DNA of 64,000 bases from Serratia nevei (GTDB lineage Bacteria > Pseudomonadota > Gammaproteobacteria > Enterobacterales > Enterobacteriaceae), in assembly GCF_024160145.1 (NCBI RefSeq), contig NZ_JAMYWQ010000025.1:1-64000 (forward strand). Reading direction: 5' to 3'. A model generated the notes under the pieces. It saw only the letters and a program-made list of their open reading frames with translations. It had not been told where the DNA came from and did no database searches. A program made the translations under genes and the position numbers. This document shows positions 61,546 to 64,000 of the stretch, one piece after another. Positions within the stretch are counted from its first letter, which is position 1. Each line of letters starts with the position of its first letter.

Positions 61546-62589
61546 ATGACAGCAAACACAACATCCTCCGAACAGAGCTTGCAGGACTATCTTGACCAGG
61601 GGTTGCGCGGCATGTGGTATCCGGTGCTGGCCAGCTGGGAAGTGGGCAACAACCCGGTCGGCATCACCCGCCTGGAGCAGCAAATCGTGGTATGGCGCGA
61701 CGGCGAAGGCCGGATCCACGCGCTGGAAGACCGCTGCCCGCACCGCGGCGCGCGGCTTTCCATGGGGTGGAACCTCGGCGATCGCATCGCCTGCTGGTAT
61801 CACGGGGTGGAAGTCGGCGGCGACGGGACGGTGAAAGACGTGCCGGCGGTGGATCGCTGCCCGCTGGTGGGGCAGAAATGCCTGCGGTCTTACCCGGCCA
61901 AAGAGGCCTACGGCGCAGTGTTCCTCTATTTCGGCGTGACGGCGGATGAAGCGCCGGCCGAGCTGGCTTTCCCGCAAGAGCTGGCGGACGAAGCGTCGTA
62001 CAGCAATTTCCTCTGCACCGCCAGCTGGAACTGCAACTACCAATACGCCCTGGAAAACGTGATGGATCCGATGCACGGCACCTACCTGCACTCTTCCTCT
62101 CACTCGATGGCGGAAGGGGATCGCAAGGCGGATATGGGGCTGGAGCCGACCGACAGCGGGTTTATCTTCAAGAAAAACGGCCAGATCGGCGTCAACTTCG
62201 ACTGGGTAGAGTTCGGCAGCAGCGGCGCCTATTGGATGCGCCTGTCGATCCCGTACAAGAAGCGTTTCGGGCCGGGCGGTCACTTCTGGATCATCGGCAT
62301 GGTGGTGCCGGAAGACAAGGATCACTGCCGGGTCTTCTTCTGGCGCATCCGTAAGGTCAAAGACTGGCAGCGCGACATGTGGCGCTTCATGTACCGCAAC
62401 CGCCTGGAATCATTGCATTGGGACGTGCTCGAGCAGGATCGCATCGTGCTTGAGAACATGGCGCCTAACGCCCGCGGCCGCGAATACCTGTACCAGCACG
62501 ACGTCGGTCTTTCTCGCCTGCGCCGCCTGATGCAGAAAGAGGCGCAGAAACAGCTGGCGATGCTGCGCGAGCGGGAGGCGGCGCAGTGA
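61546..62589 (+). CDS. Rieske ring-hydroxylating oxygenase, alpha subunit
   Basis: This 347-residue catalytic subunit has an N-terminal Rieske domain (Cys64-Pro-His66 and Cys83-x-x-His86, CPHRG and CWYHG) and a C-terminal mononuclear iron site with Asn171, Asp174, His177 and His182 (ENVMDPMHGTYLH). The length and lack of a beta subunit gene nearby fit a homomeric oxygenase of the phthalate/vanillate O-demethylase type. It would hydroxylate or demethylate an aromatic compound. It overlaps the SDR gene. Confidence 0.92.
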   Translation: MTANTTSSEQSLQDYLDQGLRGMWYPVLASWEVGNNPVGITRLEQQIVVWRDGEGRIHALEDRCPHRGARLSMGWNLGDRIACWYHGVEVGGDGTVKDVPAVDRCPLVGQKCLRSYPAKEAYGAVFLYFGVTADEAPAELAFPQELADEASYSNFLCTASWNCNYQYALENVMDPMHGTYLHSSSHSMAEGDRKADMGLEPTDSGFIFKKNGQIGVNFDWVEFGSSGAYWMRLSIPYKKRFGPGGHFWIIGMVVPEDKDHCRVFFWRIRKVKDWQRDMWRFMYRNRLESLHWDVLEQDRIVLENMAPNARGREYLYQHDVGLSRLRRLMQKEAQKQLAMLREREAAQ

Positions 62590-63341
62590 GCGGCCTGCTG
62601 AACGGTAAACGCATCGTGGTCACCGGGGCGGCGCGCGGCCTGGGCTACAGCTTCGCTGCCGCCATCGCCGCCGCCGGCGCGCAGGTGGTGATGTGCGACA
62701 TTCTGGCGGATGAGCTGGCGGCGAGCGGCGCCGCGCTGCGCGAGCAGGGCGCTCGGGTGGAAACGCAGACGATCGATCTGGCGTCACCGGATGCGATCCG
62801 CTCGGCGTTCGAGCAGATCGCCGCAGGCGGCGGGATCGACGGCCTGGTCAACAACGCGGCGTTGGCGACCGGCGTCGGCGGCAAAACCATGATGGAATAC
62901 GATATCGATCTGTGGGATCGGGTGATGCAGGTCAACGTGCGCGGCACCTGGCTGGTGAGCCAGGCGGCGGTGCCGCTGCTGGCGCGCAACCCGCACGCCA
63001 AGATCGTCAACGTGGCGTCGGACACTGCGCTGTGGGGCGCACCGCGCCTGATGGCCTATGTCGCCAGTAAAGGCGCGCTGATTGCAATGACCCGTTCGAT
63101 GGCGCGCGAGCTGGGCCCGCAGGGGATCTGCGTCAACGCCATTGCGCCGGGCCTGACGCGGGTGGAAGCCACCGAGTATGTGCCCGCCGAGCGCCATCAG
63201 CTGTATGAGCAGGGGCGCGCGCTGGCCGGGGCGCAGCACCCGGACGATGTGAACGGTACGGTGCTTTATCTGCTGTCGTCGCTGGCGGATTTCGTCACCG
63301 GCCAACTGCTGCCGGTCAACGGCGGCTTCGTATTCAACTGA
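62586..63341 (+). CDS. Short-chain dehydrogenase/reductase
   Basis: This 251-residue NAD(P)-dependent oxidoreductase has the cofactor motif TGAARGLG (13-20), NNAA near 90, and the catalytic YxxxK as Tyr158 and Lys162 (YVASKG). The start is GTG 62586, overlapping the oxygenase stop (GTGA). Coupled to a ring-hydroxylating enzyme, it may rearomatise a cis-diol or oxidise the hydroxylated product. C-terminal VTGQLLPVNGGFVFN is typical of the classical family. Confidence 0.92.
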   Translation: MSGLLNGKRIVVTGAARGLGYSFAAAIAAAGAQVVMCDILADELAASGAALREQGARVETQTIDLASPDAIRSAFEQIAAGGGIDGLVNNAALATGVGGKTMMEYDIDLWDRVMQVNVRGTWLVSQAAVPLLARNPHAKIVNVASDTALWGAPRLMAYVASKGALIAMTRSMARELGPQGICVNAIAPGLTRVEATEYVPAERHQLYEQGRALAGAQHPDDVNGTVLYLLSSLADFVTGQLLPVNGGFVFN

Positions 63342-63378
63342 CGGCCCGCAGGGCAGGCGCACAGCGCAGGAGCGAGAG

Positions 63379-64000
63379 ATGGCGGACGAGCAAGCATGTA
63401 AGTATCTGATCCCGGGGCTGGATCGCGGGTTGCAGCTGCTGCTGGCGTTTGGCGAGCAGCATAAGGAAATGACCTTCGCCGAGTTGCATCGCCTGGTCGA
63501 TATGCCGAAGGCCACCGCCTACCGCGTGGTGCAGACGCTTGAGCACCTGGGCTTTTTGGAGCGCAATCCGCGCACCAACACCTTTGCGCTCGGCATCAAG
63601 GTGCTGCGCCTCGGCTTCGAATACATTGCGTCGCTGGACGTGGCGCAGGCCGGCCAGCCGGTGATCGAGCAGTTGCGCGATCGCAGCCAGTGCAGCAGCC
63701 ATCTGGCAATCCGCGACGGGCGCGACGTGATCTACATCGCCCGCGTCAGCGCCGCCGGTTCGCAGATCAATCAGGTCAGCGTGGGCACCCGCTTACCGGT
63801 ACATCAAACCTCGCTCGGCCGCATGCTGTTGACCAGCGCCACCCGCGGCGAGTTCGAACAACTCTATCCGGACGCGCAGCTGCCGGGCACCCCGGCGGAT
63901 CGCGAAACGCTGTGGCAGATGGTGCAGCAAGACAAAGCGCGTGGCTATGTGATCGGCGAATCGTTCTTCCGCCACGGCATCTCCTCGATCGTCTACCCGA
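63379..64000 (+). CDS. IclR-family transcriptional regulator (cut by window end)
   Basis: At least 207 residues are visible from ATG 63379 with AGGAGCGAGAG before it. It has an N-terminal winged helix (LDRGLQLLLAFGEQHKEMTF, HRLVDMPKATAYRVVQTLEH) and the start of the effector domain (SSHLAIRDGRDVIYIARV, GTRLPVHQTSLGRMLL). IclR proteins respond to aromatic or organic acids. As last gene of the cluster it is the likely regulator of the operator at 60851-60874. The C-terminus lies outside the window. Confidence 0.93.
   Translation, partial: MADEQACKYLIPGLDRGLQLLLAFGEQHKEMTFAELHRLVDMPKATAYRVVQTLEHLGFLERNPRTNTFALGIKVLRLGFEYIASLDVAQAGQPVIEQLRDRSQCSSHLAIRDGRDVIYIARVSAAGSQINQVSVGTRLPVHQTSLGRMLLTSATRGEFEQLYPDAQLPGTPADRETLWQMVQQDKARGYVIGESFFRHGISSIVYP

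Overview
The window reads as an enterobacterial chromosome of the Serratia type. Housekeeping proteins are close to those I remember from E. coli, the coding DNA is GC-rich, and the order speD-speE-yacC-cueO, hpt-can-yadGH-yadE-panDCB, folK-pcnB-gluQ-dksA-sfsA-thpR-hrpB-mrcB-fhuACDB follows the E. coli backbone. It contains a qseBC pair between panB and folK and lacks yadI, yadD and the yad fimbrial operon. The genus is inferred from this pattern; no search was run.

Layout. 1-149: end of an IS3-family element. 167-4194: spermidine synthesis (speED), the pilotin-like yacC, and cueO behind a CueR-type promoter. 4263-4772: a RelE/ParE-type toxin-antitoxin pair. 4863-18850: hpt, can, an ABC-2 exporter, a polysaccharide deacetylase, pantothenate genes, qseBC behind a CTTAAG direct-repeat box, and folK-pcnB-gluQ-dksA-sfsA-thpR. 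The pcnB frame opens at an ATT codon. 19054-30291: hrpB, mrcB and the Fur-box-preceded ferrichrome genes fhuACDB. 30410-30776: a Hok/Sok type I toxin-antitoxin locus at a synteny break. 30881-34920: metK (minus strand, MetJ operator) divergent from yqgB-speA.

34921-57483 is a roughly 22.5-kb fimbrial island inserted between speA and speB. It carries an orphan pilin, a ToxR-like regulator, an MR/P-like chaperone-usher operon with three consecutive tip-adhesin candidates, a regulatory block (LuxR-type protein with two CxxC motifs, a small secreted protein, a MarT/FidL-like pair), three minus-strand pilins, and a second chaperone-usher operon ending in a truncated pilin start. The first two adhesins are a tandem duplication with a diverged receptor domain and a nearly identical pilin domain. 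Adhesin 1 contains a G8 tract.

57639-64000: speB behind an apparent leader terminator, a second Hok/Sok locus nearly identical to the first and in the same orientation, and a catabolic cluster. That cluster has an MFS transporter divergent from a Rieske ferredoxin, a small unknown protein, a Rieske oxygenase alpha subunit, an SDR dehydrogenase and an IclR regulator cut by the window end.

No tRNA, rRNA or CRISPR array was seen. The parts most worth a second look are the paired Hok/Sok loci flanking metK-speA-island-speB, the adhesin array with its slippage tract, the island regulators, and the Rieske cluster.
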